Positions 25,325-35,001 are shown, counted from the first letter of the stretch. The stretch is DNA of 64,000 nt from G965218495 sp965262785 (GCA_965262785.1 OZ253559.1:124001-188000), one strand, 5' to 3'. The notes: generated by a model not told the origin, from the letters alone. Numbers and translations: made by a program.

Positions 25325-27127
25325 TTAGCCGCTGAAGTAGGGATTGGGGTCGAAACGTCCCCGAAAGAATGCGTCCTGGTAGTAGCGGATCTTGGTTGCC
25401 ACCACGGGCTGGTAGGGCCGTACCAGAAGCAGTTGTCGATTCGGGTGGAGGCGGCGCAGCTCTTCAGGCCTTAAGAGGGGCCTGCTGTCCTCATCATAGT
25501 CGCGAAGGAGGCGGCTACCCTCCCGCCGGCTGGACTTGCGCGTGCGGCGCTGCCAGACCGTTGTCTGGCCGAGCATCTGGGCAACCTTTTCGCTGGTGAA
25601 GGGGTCCTGGATGGCAAACGCCTGGATGACGTCGCTGTTGGCGATGAAGCTCTCCCACTCGTCGCGGTATTCGCGCTTCAGCTGCGCCATATCCTGCAGG
25701 ATGAGCCACATAGTCACGCCATACCCGGCGCCCAGCGACACCGCTTCCTTGATGTTGGACATATAGCCCAGGTTGGCAAACTCGTCCAGGAGAAACAGTA
25801 TGCGCTCCCGGGACCGTTCGCGGCCGAGCAGCGAATGGGTGCAGACGTAGTAGCAGCACGACACCATCAGCCGAAGCCACGGAGCAAAGGCCGTCAGGTG
25901 TTCGCGTGGAAGGATGAGGTACAGGCTCAGCCGGTCTTTGGTCAGATCCTCCAGCGCAAAGTCGGTTGAGGTCAGCACATGCCGCATGCGCGGGCTGGAC
26001 AGAAAGTGCGTGTAGCTCTGCGCTGTGGAAAACACGCCGCTCCGCTCCCGGTCCGACTTTTGCAGGATGCGCCCGGCGCCTTCGCAGACCTGCTCCACGT
26101 CGCTTTGGAGCATCAGTTCGAGCGCTTTCTTGAGCTCACTCGGCCTGAGCGTAAGCAGACGGCGCACCTCGATGAGGTTGCGCCGCTCGCGGTCACTGCT
26201 GGCCGCGGCATGCAGGATGAATGTATAGAGCAGGGCCTTGCCTTCCATGGTCCAGTGTGGTTCGCTGGAGGAGCCATGACGTGCGATGATCATGTCCGCC
26301 AGGATCATGGCGGTTTCGACGTAGTCTTCGCTCTCGAGGTCGATGAGGTCCATAGGGTTAAAGCCCAGCGTTGCGGCCGGTGTCAGGCCGAAGGGGTCCA
26401 TGGCTACGACCTCGTGGCGCAGCACCTCGCGCCGGTAGCGCGCGCTGACGTAGTAGTTCTCCCCTTTGGGGTCGGTCACCACCAGGCTGCCCGGATGGTT
26501 CAGGAGGTTGGGCACGATGGAGCCCACGCCTTTCCCACTCCGCGTGGCGGCAATGGTGAGCAGGTGCCCGCTGCCGTCGTAGCGCAGCATCTTGTTGCCG
26601 ACCGTGCCCAGAAGGAGTCCTTTTGAAGCATGCTGGAGCGCTTCCGCGCGGCCCCAGTGCGTGGAGCCGCGCACCGCACTCTTGGGCAGTCGCAAGTGGC
26701 TGAGCAGACTATGGGCAAGGAGTCCAGCCAGCGCGGTCCCTCCCGCCAGACAAGTGACGACGGTCGTGACTTGGTGGCCTTGGCCAGCTTTCAGGACACG
26801 CGTCAGCGTGCGCATGAAGTGCAGCGGGCTATAGAGCGGAGCCAGCGCCAACACCAGAAGCACGGCCATGCCCCAGGCGGCGGGTACCCGCCAGCGCGGT
26901 TTGACCATGCAGACGCCAAGTGCTGCCATGCCCATCAAGCTTGCCAGGCGCGAATGACTCGACGCGACCATGGGCTCTGTTGACGGCGGGCCCCAGAAGA
27001 GCGTCAAGAGCGCGGTAGCCACCACCAGGGCTAATGCGCTGCCAATGAGGAAGGCACCCAGCAGGCCGTAGGCGCTGACGTTCAGTGGCGATTGCCACCC
27101 ATAGAGCGGGCTATTGGTACGGTGCAT
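25325..27127 (-). CDS. traG: TraG/VirD4-type T4SS coupling protein
   Basis: The start chosen is the ATG at 27127 (MHRTNSPLYGW), overlapping trbI by 17 nt. The longer frame from 27385 is antiparallel coding noise inside trbI. The product is 600 residues. Three or four N-terminal hydrophobic stretches come first, then an ATPase core with Walker A (AATRSGKGVGSIVPNLL), the TDPKGENY motif, and Walker B (ILFLLDEFANLG). A QDMAQLKREY block and C-terminal P-R-E-L-like sequences follow. It recruits the relaxosome or effector substrates to the secretion channel. No relaxase gene is in the window, so the substrate is unknown. It is the boundary gene between the T4SS core and the downstream pilus genes. 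Confidence 0.95.
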   Translation of the reverse strand: MHRTNSPLYGWQSPLNVSAYGLLGAFLIGSALALVVATALLTLFWGPPSTEPMVASSHSRLASLMGMAALGVCMVKPRWRVPAAWGMAVLLVLALAPLYSPLHFMRTLTRVLKAGQGHQVTTVVTCLAGGTALAGLLAHSLLSHLRLPKSAVRGSTHWGRAEALQHASKGLLLGTVGNKMLRYDGSGHLLTIAATRSGKGVGSIVPNLLNHPGSLVVTDPKGENYYVSARYRREVLRHEVVAMDPFGLTPAATLGFNPMDLIDLESEDYVETAMILADMIIARHGSSSEPHWTMEGKALLYTFILHAAASSDRERRNLIEVRRLLTLRPSELKKALELMLQSDVEQVCEGAGRILQKSDRERSGVFSTAQSYTHFLSSPRMRHVLTSTDFALEDLTKDRLSLYLILPREHLTAFAPWLRLMVSCCYYVCTHSLLGRERSRERILFLLDEFANLGYMSNIKEAVSLGAGYGVTMWLILQDMAQLKREYRDEWESFIANSDVIQAFAIQDPFTSEKVAQMLGQTTVWQRRTRKSSRREGSRLLRDYDEDSRPLLRPEELRRLHPNRQLLLVRPYQPVVATKIRYYQDAFFRGRFDPNPYFSG

Positions 27128-28085
27128 CAAAGTGCAGGTCCTCCGAGACGTAGATGAGGAAGCGATAACCGGGGCGGACGGTGACCGTCGGGGCCCGTCC
27201 CATATTCTGTTGGAGCACACCGCCTGCGGTGCGAGAAAGCTCCATGGCCAGCGACGCCCCGGCAAGGCTGCCGGCTGCACCGGTCTGTGCCGTCGCATAG
27301 GTGGTGGATCCGCCCAGGAGGGCAAGCAGCGCAGCGCTGCCGAAGGTGCGTGCCCGGTGGCGGTTGACCTGGTCTCTAAGGCCATGCTCGCCAGAGGACT
27401 CTATGGCTGGCAGGGCTGGCAGCGCCTTGGTGCGCCCGTCCGGAAACTCCATCCGCGTCCACGCGACCACTACACGTCCGCTACCGCCTGACACCACCTG
27501 CTGCATGGACCCAGTCAGCTTGGTGCCAGCGGGAATCAGGATGCGGTTTAGATGCTCGCTGTCCCGCACGGGGCGTACCACGCGTGCCAGGACCGGCCCT
27601 GGGCGTTTGGAGTGCAGAGCGGTTTCCAGGGCGGCCTCAATGACGGTGGACTCGCGGACTGTGAAGGTGCCCTTGGCGGGCTCAGCAGCATCTTCGTCCA
27701 GTGCCCCATCGGAGATGTGTAGCAGGGGCCGGGCTCGGCGCGCCTCATCATAGCGGACCCTCTGGCGCTCGCCCCTGATCTGGCGCGCCGATGGCTGCGC
27801 GGGCGCGCTGCTCCAGGTTCCAGGAGCTGGCGTGGCCTCTGGGGCAGGAATCGCCAAGTCCGGCGTTCCAATGGTGATCGGCGCCAGGCTGCCATAGCTT
27901 GGGGCCTCGGGGACCCGCTCCGCGCTGCGGGGCGCTGGAGAGCGGCGGCTGCTGAAGAAAAGTGCCAGGATAACCCCGACCACCGTTAGAACCAGGCCGA
28001 GGATGTTCTTGCGCGAGAGGCGGACGCTCGGCGCCGGATCGACAAAGTCCTCGGCGCCCGGGGCTTCGTTGGGCGTGGCGGCCAT
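27111..28085 (-). CDS. trbI: TrbI/VirB10-type T4SS protein
   Basis: The 324-residue protein has a cytoplasmic N-terminus, one membrane helix (NILGLVLTVVGVILALFF, about 28-46) and a Pro-rich periplasmic linker. The C-terminal VirB10 domain has LIPAGTKLTGSMQQVVSG (about 190-205) and the closing TVTVRPGYRFLIYVSEDLHF. VirB10/TrbI spans the envelope and gates the outer-membrane pore with TrbG. It is shorter than RP4 TrbI, mainly in the linker. The gene lies 5 nt after trbG and overlaps traG by 17 nt. Confidence 0.94.
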   Translation of the reverse strand: MAATPNEAPGAEDFVDPAPSVRLSRKNILGLVLTVVGVILALFFSSRRSPAPRSAERVPEAPSYGSLAPITIGTPDLAIPAPEATPAPGTWSSAPAQPSARQIRGERQRVRYDEARRARPLLHISDGALDEDAAEPAKGTFTVRESTVIEAALETALHSKRPGPVLARVVRPVRDSEHLNRILIPAGTKLTGSMQQVVSGGSGRVVVAWTRMEFPDGRTKALPALPAIESSGEHGLRDQVNRHRARTFGSAALLALLGGSTTYATAQTGAAGSLAGASLAMELSRTAGGVLQQNMGRAPTVTVRPGYRFLIYVSEDLHFDAPYQ

Positions 28086-28090
28086 GGGAC

Positions 28091-28984
28091 TTACCTCTGC
28101 GGAAAGATGTGAAGGGACCGCTGTACCTGGCGCGCCTTGCGAAATACTCGCCTCGGCGCCGTTCGACTCACTACGAGGCGAGCATAGTCAAAGAGCCCGT
28201 CCACGACGAAGAAGCCGTGCCGAAAGGTGTAGTTGACCACGCGCTCCTCGCCCTTCTTGCCCACGGTTAGCAGGGGCTGGTCGGAGTTTTCGGCCATCGC
28301 CGGTGGCTTGATGAATACGCGTGTGCCGTCGTCAAAGACGGCCAGCGGCTCCCACGGAAAGCCTTTTTCGCGACGCCACTCGTAGTCGTAGCTGAGGTCG
28401 CCGAGCCCTATGCCCATAGCGGTCATGTCGTAGGAGTTTGGAGTATCACCTGGGCCGACGGCGCGCACGCCAGCTTCGGGGTAGTAGAATTTGATGTGCC
28501 GCGTGTAGTGGCTGAGCGGGTTGAGTCCACCTCGGCTCTTCCCCCTGGGCGGGCTGTCTAGGGTGATGTGGTACACGCGCCGGTTCGTGGACAGGACGAG
28601 GTTCGTGGTGATGTCGTAGCTCGTTGGCTTGACGGACACCAGCGGCGTGTTGCCGCCCTGGCCGGTAGCCGTCGGATCGATGAGCCAGCGCTGGTCATCG
28701 CCCGCGATCATGCTTATGAGCTTCTCACCTGGCTCCAGCTCTACGATGCAGGCGCGCAGCACGGTGCAGGTCAGCACTGGCTGGTAGATGCCAAACGGAT
28801 AGATCAGCATGTCGGAGAGGCGCAGCACTTCGGGGCGTCCACCGTCCTTGAAGACTTGTACTTGCGCGTCAATCGCCTGCTGTACAGGCTCGTTGATCTC
28901 AATGACGTGCTCTTGGACTGGCTGTTGTGCCAGCGCGGCCGGTGCGCACAGCAGCACCAGAACAGGGAAGGGGATTCGCATCAC
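28091..28984 (-). CDS. trbG: TrbG/VirB9-type T4SS protein
   Basis: The 297-residue protein has a signal peptide (MMRIPFPVLVLLCAPAALAQ). Its N-terminal domain includes IYPFGIYQPVLTCTVLRACIVELEPGEKL, a family hallmark. The middle has VKPTSYDITTNLVLSTNRRVYHITL, and the C-terminal domain DYEWRREKGFPWEPLAVFDDGTRVFIKPP. VirB9/TrbG forms the outer-membrane core ring with TrbI. It is the first gene of the long leftward series. On the same strand trbF ends at 45790, so the usual trbF-trbG junction is opened by about 16.8 kb. Confidence 0.94.
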   Translation of the reverse strand: MMRIPFPVLVLLCAPAALAQQPVQEHVIEINEPVQQAIDAQVQVFKDGGRPEVLRLSDMLIYPFGIYQPVLTCTVLRACIVELEPGEKLISMIAGDDQRWLIDPTATGQGGNTPLVSVKPTSYDITTNLVLSTNRRVYHITLDSPPRGKSRGGLNPLSHYTRHIKFYYPEAGVRAVGPGDTPNSYDMTAMGIGLGDLSYDYEWRREKGFPWEPLAVFDDGTRVFIKPPAMAENSDQPLLTVGKKGEERVVNYTFRHGFFVVDGLFDYARLVVSRTAPRRVFRKARQVQRSLHIFPQR

Positions 28985-29498
28985 GGCGACTTGACGGTTG
29001 GTTGTGCGAATGAGGATACGTGCGCCATGCCCGCCGCGGTGGTTCTTCCATCCTACGGTTCGCGAAAGAATGGCACTCCAGCGCTTAAGCCTGGCGGCAC
29101 GTGGCTTGCCGGCGGCGACGGTAATAGCATTCGCCCGCTATGGCAAGCCGGTGGTTTCCGACCATGAATAGTCAGCTACGAAACGGCCACTGAACGCGAA
29201 CTCCAATCCTTCCATCGATTCCCCGTTCGGACCTGTTCTTGCGACAATCTCGACGGTGTATGAGCGCCGATGCAACAACTACAAGGTCCGCGGTGCCTTT
29301 CGTTGCCATTGCCACCCTCACGTCATACCTTCCCCAGATTCCTACCGAAAGACCGGCGGCCTACGAATTGTTCATGGCGTCACGCCATGAGCTGCATCCA
29401 ATGTTTTTGCAGGCCTTGTGGCGTTTTGCTCGGTACCAGATAATGCCCGTCCGCCAGATAGTCCGCTGGTTTGTGCCAGCATCATTTACGGTGGCTCT
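28985..29498. other. Divergent control region, no gene seen
   Basis: It lies between the start of trbG (leftward) and the first beta-propeller gene (rightward). An 87-codon rightward frame at 29239-29502 has no recognisable motif and overlaps the propeller start. The stretch probably holds promoters for both directions. Confidence 0.4.
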
Positions 29499-30704
29499 AT
29501 GATTACGCACGCTACAATCACCCGCATTCTTCGAGGCCGAAGTGCTCAGTCCATGTTGGTCCTGGCCGCACTCCTCACCATGCCTGCCACTACGCTCGCT
29601 GTTCAGATAGTCGTCGAGAGCGAAGCCCCCCGCGACCCTGACCTGGTCCTGGCAGACGAGCCGCTGGTGCGTATAGGCATGCTAGATGGCCCGCCGGAGT
29701 ACCTTTTCGGCAACGTGACTGGCGCGATTCGGTTGGAGGACGGGAGCGTAGTCATAGCGGACGAGCAGAGCCACGAAGTCCGGATGTACAACGCCAGCGG
29801 GGGGCACGTGTGGACGAGTGGGCAAGCGGGCGAGGGACCGGTCGATTTCGGTGGGCTTCGGCTGCTGCGGGGCTGCCCAGGAGCGGCGATCACGGTGTTT
29901 GACTGGCAACTTGACCGGATCACCGAACTTGACCTGGTAGGCAACGTGGCCGGCACACGCGCGCTCAGCATGATCGGGGTGGTTCCGTACCAGAGCCCCG
30001 CCTGCACGGCTGGCGGCGATCTGGTCTTTGCTCCGTGGCCGGACTACGAGTCGGTACGGGAGGGCTTGAACTTGGCCGAGGGCGATAGCTACCGCTGGAG
30101 AATGTCGCTGAATTGGGTGCGGGGTGACAGCATCGTCCCCCTGCGCACGGCGATCCCAGGGGCTGACCGCACGTTCTACGGCCGCAGTGACGGTCCCAGA
30201 ACGTGGGGTCGAAGCATGGTGTTCGCCGTCACGCCCACCGGCGTGTGGTACGGTTCGGCCGACGACTACGAACTCGAACATGTGGACTGGACCGGTCGCA
30301 TTGCACGCACTGCCCGCTGGAGCGGACCAGACCTAAGGGTCACTCGAGAACACCTGGACAGATACCGAGACGTCAGGCTGGCCCGATACAACGTCCCCGA
30401 GGAACGCCAGCGATTTTTGAGTGAATGGTGGCCGGACATTCTGGATGGGCTGCCGGAGCGCTTTCCCGCCTACGAGGCTCTCGTGTCGTTGCCGGACGGT
30501 AGCGTATGGGTCACGACCTTCGGCTGGCGGGCACCGCAACGGGAAGTGCACCTCCTGGGGGCGGATGGCACTTGGATTCGCCGTCTAACCATTCCCGCGG
30601 GTGCGGTCCTTCTTGACGCGGGTCTGGACTGGGTGCTCCTGCGCCAGCGCGGCGAGCTGGATGCGCCAACCGTGGCTGCGTATCGGCTGGTCGAAAGCGA
30701 CTAG
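29499..30704 (+). CDS. Secreted 6-bladed beta-propeller protein (1)
   Basis: The start chosen is the ATG at 29499, in front of a signal peptide (MITHATITRILRG ... LTMPATTLAVQ), giving 401 residues. The upstream extension to 29418 would bury the signal. Repeated blade-like units are visible: IRLEDGSVVIADEQSHEVRMYNASG, GGHVWTSGQAGEGPVDFGG and YEALVSLPDGSVWVTTFGW. The G-x-G-P-x-[DE]-F signature after a G-G-H-V-W strand is typical of the 6-bladed propeller family abundant in Bacteroidota and Gemmatimonadota. The role is unknown; such proteins are often exported binding or sensory modules. It is monocistronic in cargo DNA. Confidence 0.75.
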   Translation: MITHATITRILRGRSAQSMLVLAALLTMPATTLAVQIVVESEAPRDPDLVLADEPLVRIGMLDGPPEYLFGNVTGAIRLEDGSVVIADEQSHEVRMYNASGGHVWTSGQAGEGPVDFGGLRLLRGCPGAAITVFDWQLDRITELDLVGNVAGTRALSMIGVVPYQSPACTAGGDLVFAPWPDYESVREGLNLAEGDSYRWRMSLNWVRGDSIVPLRTAIPGADRTFYGRSDGPRTWGRSMVFAVTPTGVWYGSADDYELEHVDWTGRIARTARWSGPDLRVTREHLDRYRDVRLARYNVPEERQRFLSEWWPDILDGLPERFPAYEALVSLPDGSVWVTTFGWRAPQREVHLLGADGTWIRRLTIPAGAVLLDAGLDWVLLRQRGELDAPTVAAYRLVESD

Positions 30705-31195
30705 TCGTCTTCCAGCTCGAGATGACGTTAGGCACAGAGAATGTGAGAGTAATGCAGGGGCTCGACTTGGCGCGGTTGTCGATGCATTCGGACTGTGATT
30801 CGACCTGTCCGGCAGCCTTTGTGGAGTCGGCTCGGGCGACGTAGCATCATCGGCCTCCGGTATCCCGGCCGAAGCCGAACAGATAGAGTTTCCGCCGCTC
30901 AACGTAGACGGCCGCTATGGGCCCTGTGCGCCTCCTGCGCTACACCTGTTTTCAGCCAAAGCGCAGAGAGTCGCCTTAAATACCGCCCTCACGGGCACGA
31001 ATGGCGCCGGCTTTAGGACGCCGCGCGCGTCAGAATCGCCACAAATCGTGTCTGATCGTGCATTTAACCCGACTTGCGGCGATTCTCGCGACCTGGCGGC
31101 CGCTAAACGCCAGCGGCCGCGGGGGTCATCATTGCCTTCATGGCAGTTACGTCTGTTAACAGCCACTTGCAGCGCAGGCTCTTTAACCTCCGGCG
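30705..31195. other. Intergenic region with strong hairpins, no gene
   Basis: No supported gene. A perfect 9-bp stem (GCGGCCGCT, 31096-31104, with its complement at 31112-31120) lies about 75 nt past the stop of the leftward gene at 31196-31432. An outer inverted repeat AGAATCGCC/GGCGATTCT sits just to its left, near 31031-31086. The structure could be a terminator or an mRNA-end element; no T tract is seen. Confidence 0.4.
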
Positions 31196-31432
31196 CTACC
31201 GACGTTGAGGGCTTACCCCCCAGGCAAGGATTGAATTCGCAGCCTTCAGGCAGGCGGCAGGGGCAGCCGTGGGGCTTTCCATGGTCCGCAGCATCGTTTC
31301 CAGTGCGGCCCTGCTATGCTCCCGGGCAGTCTGCGCCAGCTCGAATTGGTCATTGATCTTAGCACCCGCGCCATTGCGGCTCTTCGATCCCTTGGGACGC
31401 CCTGCGCCAGGGCGTATACCTCCGCGGGGCAT
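31196..31432 (-). CDS. Small GRPKG-type protein, phage-terminase-small-subunit-like N-terminus
   Basis: The 78-residue protein begins MPRGGIRPGAGRPKGSKSRNG, the basic motif found at the start of many phage small terminase-like and related DNA-binding proteins. It continues with AREHSRAALETMLRTMESPTAAPAACLKAANSILAWG, a helical block resembling the ...alealv.im.d..appaarv.Aa..il.rg motif of these proteins. It may be a phage remnant or a complete small DNA-binding protein. Function cannot be assigned. Confidence 0.55.
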   Translation of the reverse strand: MPRGGIRPGAGRPKGSKSRNGAGAKINDQFELAQTAREHSRAALETMLRTMESPTAAPAACLKAANSILAWGVSPQRR

Positions 31433-31761
31433 TCGTTCGCCTCTTTGGCTTTTCGCCCACCGGCGGCAGCCCTGCTGCTACGCTGCGGCTTTGTCGGACC
31501 GAGCAGCCTCCTGTCTTGCGTGCTCCTTCTTCCAGTAGCGGTGAAGAGCCCAGCAACCCCCCCGCCGAGCAGGCATGCCAGCAGTAAGAGAGAATGGTTA
31601 CTGGCGTAATCGAAGAGTGTCAGAGGTCCAGCTTGAGCTCCGCCATAGAACCCCAGGATGGTTGCGAATAGACCAAGGCCCACAATAAGCGGTAGCGCGT
31701 GGGTCGCAAACTTTTTCGTGGATGGCACGGAAAAATGGGGGACGATTGGGGGGAAAAGCAT
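31246..31761 (-). CDS. Possible small membrane protein (uncertain 3' end)
   Basis: The first 85 residues contain two clear hydrophobic helices (ALPLIVGLGLFATILGFYGG and LLLLACLLGGGVAGLFTA) separated by a short loop, so the 5' part looks genuinely coding. The rest of the frame overlaps the GRPKG gene in another frame for 187 nt and has shadow-like composition. A frameshift or an earlier end near 31440 may be the truth. No family is recognised. Confidence 0.35.
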   Translation of the reverse strand: MLFPPIVPHFSVPSTKKFATHALPLIVGLGLFATILGFYGGAQAGPLTLFDYASNHSLLLLACLLGGGVAGLFTATGRRSTQDRRLLGPTKPQRSSRAAAGGRKAKEANECPAEVYALAQGVPRDRRAAMARVLRSMTNSSWRRLPGSIAGPHWKRCCGPWKAPRLPLPPA

Positions 31762-31855
31762 CAGGACCGGGCAGATTGGTACAAGTAGGGTTATCGGCGG
31801 CGCTGGAAGATTCGTGGTACTTACACAAGAGCAGCAAGTTACGTAGCTTCACACG

Positions 31856-32950
31856 ATGGGCAAGCTGTTCGGCACAAGAGTAACGCTGTTGGCGATGCTC
31901 CTCGCTTCGGCGGGGGGCTGTCGTCAATCTCCTGAATTCGTGCGAGTCATAGAGTCGGAGATCATCGATTCTCTGCTGGCTGCTGCACCTCAAACGGTGA
32001 TAGATGTGGATGCCTTACCCGAACAGGTGTGGCGTCCCAATCTGGAGTTGGGGCAGATGCGGGACTCCCTGGTGCTAGGCAACCTATTTAGGTTCACCAT
32101 CGTGCAGGACAGCGTCTACGTGGCTGACGCTCAGGCAAACGCCATTTTTGTGAGTGGACTGGACGGCTTGCTGCACAGGAGGGTCGGCCGAGAGGGAAAG
32201 GGTCCTCTCGAGTTCGATGGACTGTCCAGGCTAGTTTATGCTGAGCCGTACTTTTTTGCAGGCGAAACATCTCGCCTGCAGGTCTTATCCACTCGTCTTG
32301 AGTATGTGGCCACAGCGCCATCCCGTTTTTCGGTTTCCGCCGCGTTTGGCGAGGGCCTGTCAGCAAGTGCCACGTACTTATATGCTCCGTGTCCAATGGG
32401 GCATGAGGCTCTGGTTTGCCCACGAGAAACAGAGGCGCCCTATGAAGAAACCAAGCCATTTCTACCTTCACTGGGCATCACACAACCGCCGATGGATCTC
32501 GTTGCGGTTGGGGCTACGCCAGAGGATCAATTTGTACTTGCAGCCTACGTAGGCTTACCCTACATCTTTGTATTCGACGACAATCATCAGCATGTTCATA
32601 CTATAATATTCACTGGTACTTCGGTGAAGGAGCATGCAGGAAATTACAAAATGGAGCAGCCTGGCATCCCTGGGGTGGGGTTACGCCATTTAATTCCGGT
32701 TTTTCATGTGCTGAATAACGAGTACATAGCTGTGCCGGTCAGCCCTAACAGCGGACGATGGTACTTCATCCGGATCAGTGGTAACGACCGCTACAAGCAA
32801 GTGGGCACGGTTCTTCTGAGCACAACCATGGATACATCGGACAACGACAACATCCTCATGAGATCCACCAGGGCAATGGTCCATGACCGCCACCTGTACG
32901 TATCGTCCCGTCGCCATCCGTACATACTGCGCTATGAGTTTCCGTACTAG
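31856..32950 (+). CDS. 6-bladed beta-propeller lipoprotein (2)
   Basis: The 364-residue protein starts MGKLFGTRVTLLAMLLASAGGC, a signal peptide with a lipobox-like SAGGC. The hallmark VGREGKGPLEFDGLSRLV follows a strand describing a value and its location (FTIVQDSVYVADAQANAIFVSG), as in other family members. The C-terminal blades include HLYVSSRRHPYILRYEFP. It probably sits on the outer or inner membrane facing the periplasm. Function is unknown. It is one of several divergent paralogues in the window. Confidence 0.75.
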   Translation: MGKLFGTRVTLLAMLLASAGGCRQSPEFVRVIESEIIDSLLAAAPQTVIDVDALPEQVWRPNLELGQMRDSLVLGNLFRFTIVQDSVYVADAQANAIFVSGLDGLLHRRVGREGKGPLEFDGLSRLVYAEPYFFAGETSRLQVLSTRLEYVATAPSRFSVSAAFGEGLSASATYLYAPCPMGHEALVCPRETEAPYEETKPFLPSLGITQPPMDLVAVGATPEDQFVLAAYVGLPYIFVFDDNHQHVHTIIFTGTSVKEHAGNYKMEQPGIPGVGLRHLIPVFHVLNNEYIAVPVSPNSGRWYFIRISGNDRYKQVGTVLLSTTMDTSDNDNILMRSTRAMVHDRHLYVSSRRHPYILRYEFPY

Positions 32951-33568
32951 GCGGCTTGGCCACCTGAATGCCGTGGGGTAGGAAACTGCCATTCTAGGGA
33001 CCTAGAGAAGTGTTATGCCGCTCAACGAGTTTGGCACGGGAAGCCAACCGCTCGATGAAGAGGACTAAATCGAGCACATGGGCACACAAGACGTGGCCCT
33101 GACCGCCGAGGAGTGGTCCCGATTCGGACCATACGGACACCCTTCCGGCTTGAATGTTAGTAGCAAGGGCTTCGCCAGCGCTGTTCACATCTAGGGCAGG
33201 AAGAGCTCCCATTCCACGGCTTTCTATCCTTCCGTTAATTGCCGTAGGCGGCGCAGCTTGAAACGGAGGCTACCAAGCTTCGTAACAACAATTGTTCGCG
33301 GCCTTTGTGCGCCACATGACCCAGCATGCGTGCAACGAACTGGTCGGTCGCCGTCGTCACGCTACGTCTGCCGTCGGTGGCATTGACCGGAAGCTGTTTC
33401 GTGCTAGGTGTGGCAGCCGCATTCTTTGTATCAAACGGACAGTGACAAGCGAGAAGGCTTTGACTTCGCGGCTGTTTTGGCTGGCGTATTTCGATTCCTT
33501 GCTCTCGTTGCGACAACGTCGCAGGCGCAATCCCGAAGGAATTCCTCACAGGAAAAACAGATCTCAAG
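32951..33568. other. Intergenic region, no supported gene
   Basis: Open frames on both strands overlap each other and the next propeller gene, and lack motifs. A small perfect palindrome TCTAGG-GA-CCTAGA lies just after the preceding gene (about 32992-33005). A motif CTTTCTAT..TTCCGTTAATTGCC near 33223-33243 recurs at 34983-35005. Confidence 0.35.
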
Positions 33569-34702
33569 ATGGCTCGTGTTTTTCGCGCAGCGTGTATCAG
33601 CCTGTGCAGCATCTGCCTTGTCAATTCCTCAAACGGACAAGTGGGATTCGGGGATGAGAACAACCCGCGCGTGGAGCTGGTTGAGCTGTTCCGGGTGGGT
33701 GACGAAAATAGCCCCGATAACATCATTCTTGACAGAATACAGGGTATTGCCGTCAATTCGGCTGGCGAGCTCTTTATTGCAGATACAGGAGAGCAGGCGG
33801 TTTTCGTTATTTCTGAAGCGGGCCGCCTGGTCGATCAATTTGGCGGCAAGGGAGAAGGGCCCGGTGAGTTTGCGAGTATCAGCAGCTTGTACATAGGCCC
33901 GGGAGACTCCATTTATGTACATGATTTTGAGCGCTATCGACTTACGGTGTTCGAACCTGAAGAACGCCATTATGCCTATAGCTTGAATATTGAGGATGCT
34001 GAGGACGAGCGGTACAATCCAGGCGGGCTGCTTGGAGTTGCCGCCAATGGGTATGTCTATAGATACGGGGAAGGTATCAGCTTTGACCCCGAAAGAAGTT
34101 GGAATGTGGATAAAAGAATGCTGAAAATTTACCGCGTGGGACGGGATGGGAATGCGGCACAGCTGATGCTAAGTATGCCAGACTCCGATGTGGTTGTCTT
34201 CTTCACCGCCGAACGCGAGCCGGGAATCTCGCCCTTACCGTTTGCTCGGAACGCACATGCTCGTTTCGGCCCCAACGGGCGAGTCTTTGCGGGAAGGAAT
34301 GACTCCCTGAATATTTCAATTACAAATGCTAGTGGTGAACTGGAAGGGTCAATCCGTCTGCAGCTTCCACTAGAGTCTGTTACCCGGGCGGAAATCCAGG
34401 AGCATTTGGCCGTAAAATCCGCTAGTATTCAACGACAAACTCGAGATTTCGGCATACCTGACACCAAGCGAGCCTACAGCACCTTTACGGTGGATGATCA
34501 GGGACGTATATGGGTGAAGGGCCGTACCACGGAAGACCACACCTTCGCTCCCTGGTTGATTGTAGACCAAACCGGATCAGTAGTGGGGGAAGCTGTGCTG
34601 CCGTGGAACGTGAGTCTGATAGTCATTAAATCCGGCAAGGCTTATGCCACGTCCTCCGAGGAAAGCGGAGCGCCGATTGCGATTGTTTACGAAATCAGGT
34701 AA
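33569..34702 (+). CDS. Secreted 6-bladed beta-propeller protein (3)
   Basis: The 377-residue protein has a short signal sequence (MARVFRAACISLCSICLVNSSNGQ). Blades can be followed as IQGIAVNSAGELFIADTGEQAVFVISEAG, then FGGKGEGPGEFASISSLYIGPGDSIYVHDFERYRLTVFEPE. The perfect GKGEGPGEF signature and the AVN..GELFIADTG strand place it firmly in the 6-bladed propeller family. It ends with YSTFTVDDQGRIWVKGRTTED and a closing strand. Function is unknown; it is probably periplasmic. It is monocistronic. Confidence 0.82.
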   Translation: MARVFRAACISLCSICLVNSSNGQVGFGDENNPRVELVELFRVGDENSPDNIILDRIQGIAVNSAGELFIADTGEQAVFVISEAGRLVDQFGGKGEGPGEFASISSLYIGPGDSIYVHDFERYRLTVFEPEERHYAYSLNIEDAEDERYNPGGLLGVAANGYVYRYGEGISFDPERSWNVDKRMLKIYRVGRDGNAAQLMLSMPDSDVVVFFTAEREPGISPLPFARNAHARFGPNGRVFAGRNDSLNISITNASGELEGSIRLQLPLESVTRAEIQEHLAVKSASIQRQTRDFGIPDTKRAYSTFTVDDQGRIWVKGRTTEDHTFAPWLIVDQTGSVVGEAVLPWNVSLIVIKSGKAYATSSEESGAPIAIVYEIR

Positions 34703-35001
34703 GACTAGGAATCTGCGCTGGCGCCTGTTCTTCGTGAGTGACCATGTGCAGACGGATGACGGAGGTGTAGGCAATCCTGCGGAGATATACGATACAGATT
34801 CAGGGCCGCCGAAGGCTAGTGCAGTTCGCGCAGCGATCCGTACAGCGCCGTGAGCATGGCGGCCACCTCGACAGGCTTCTTCCTTGGCCTCAACCGTCCG
34901 CGTGTTTGATCTATACGACTTGCACTGCGGATTTCCACTACAAAATCGTTTTGTAGCACTCTAGAACGCTGCCAAAGTCCGCCTTTCTATATTTCCGTTA
35001 A
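34703..35001. other. Intergenic region
   Basis: No gene is supported. The stretch separates a rightward propeller gene from the leftward interrupted gene that ends at 35002. Confidence 0.4.

Noticed and set aside
33235..33756. 173-codon leftward frame
   Set aside because: It overlaps the start of a well-supported propeller gene and lacks any family signature.
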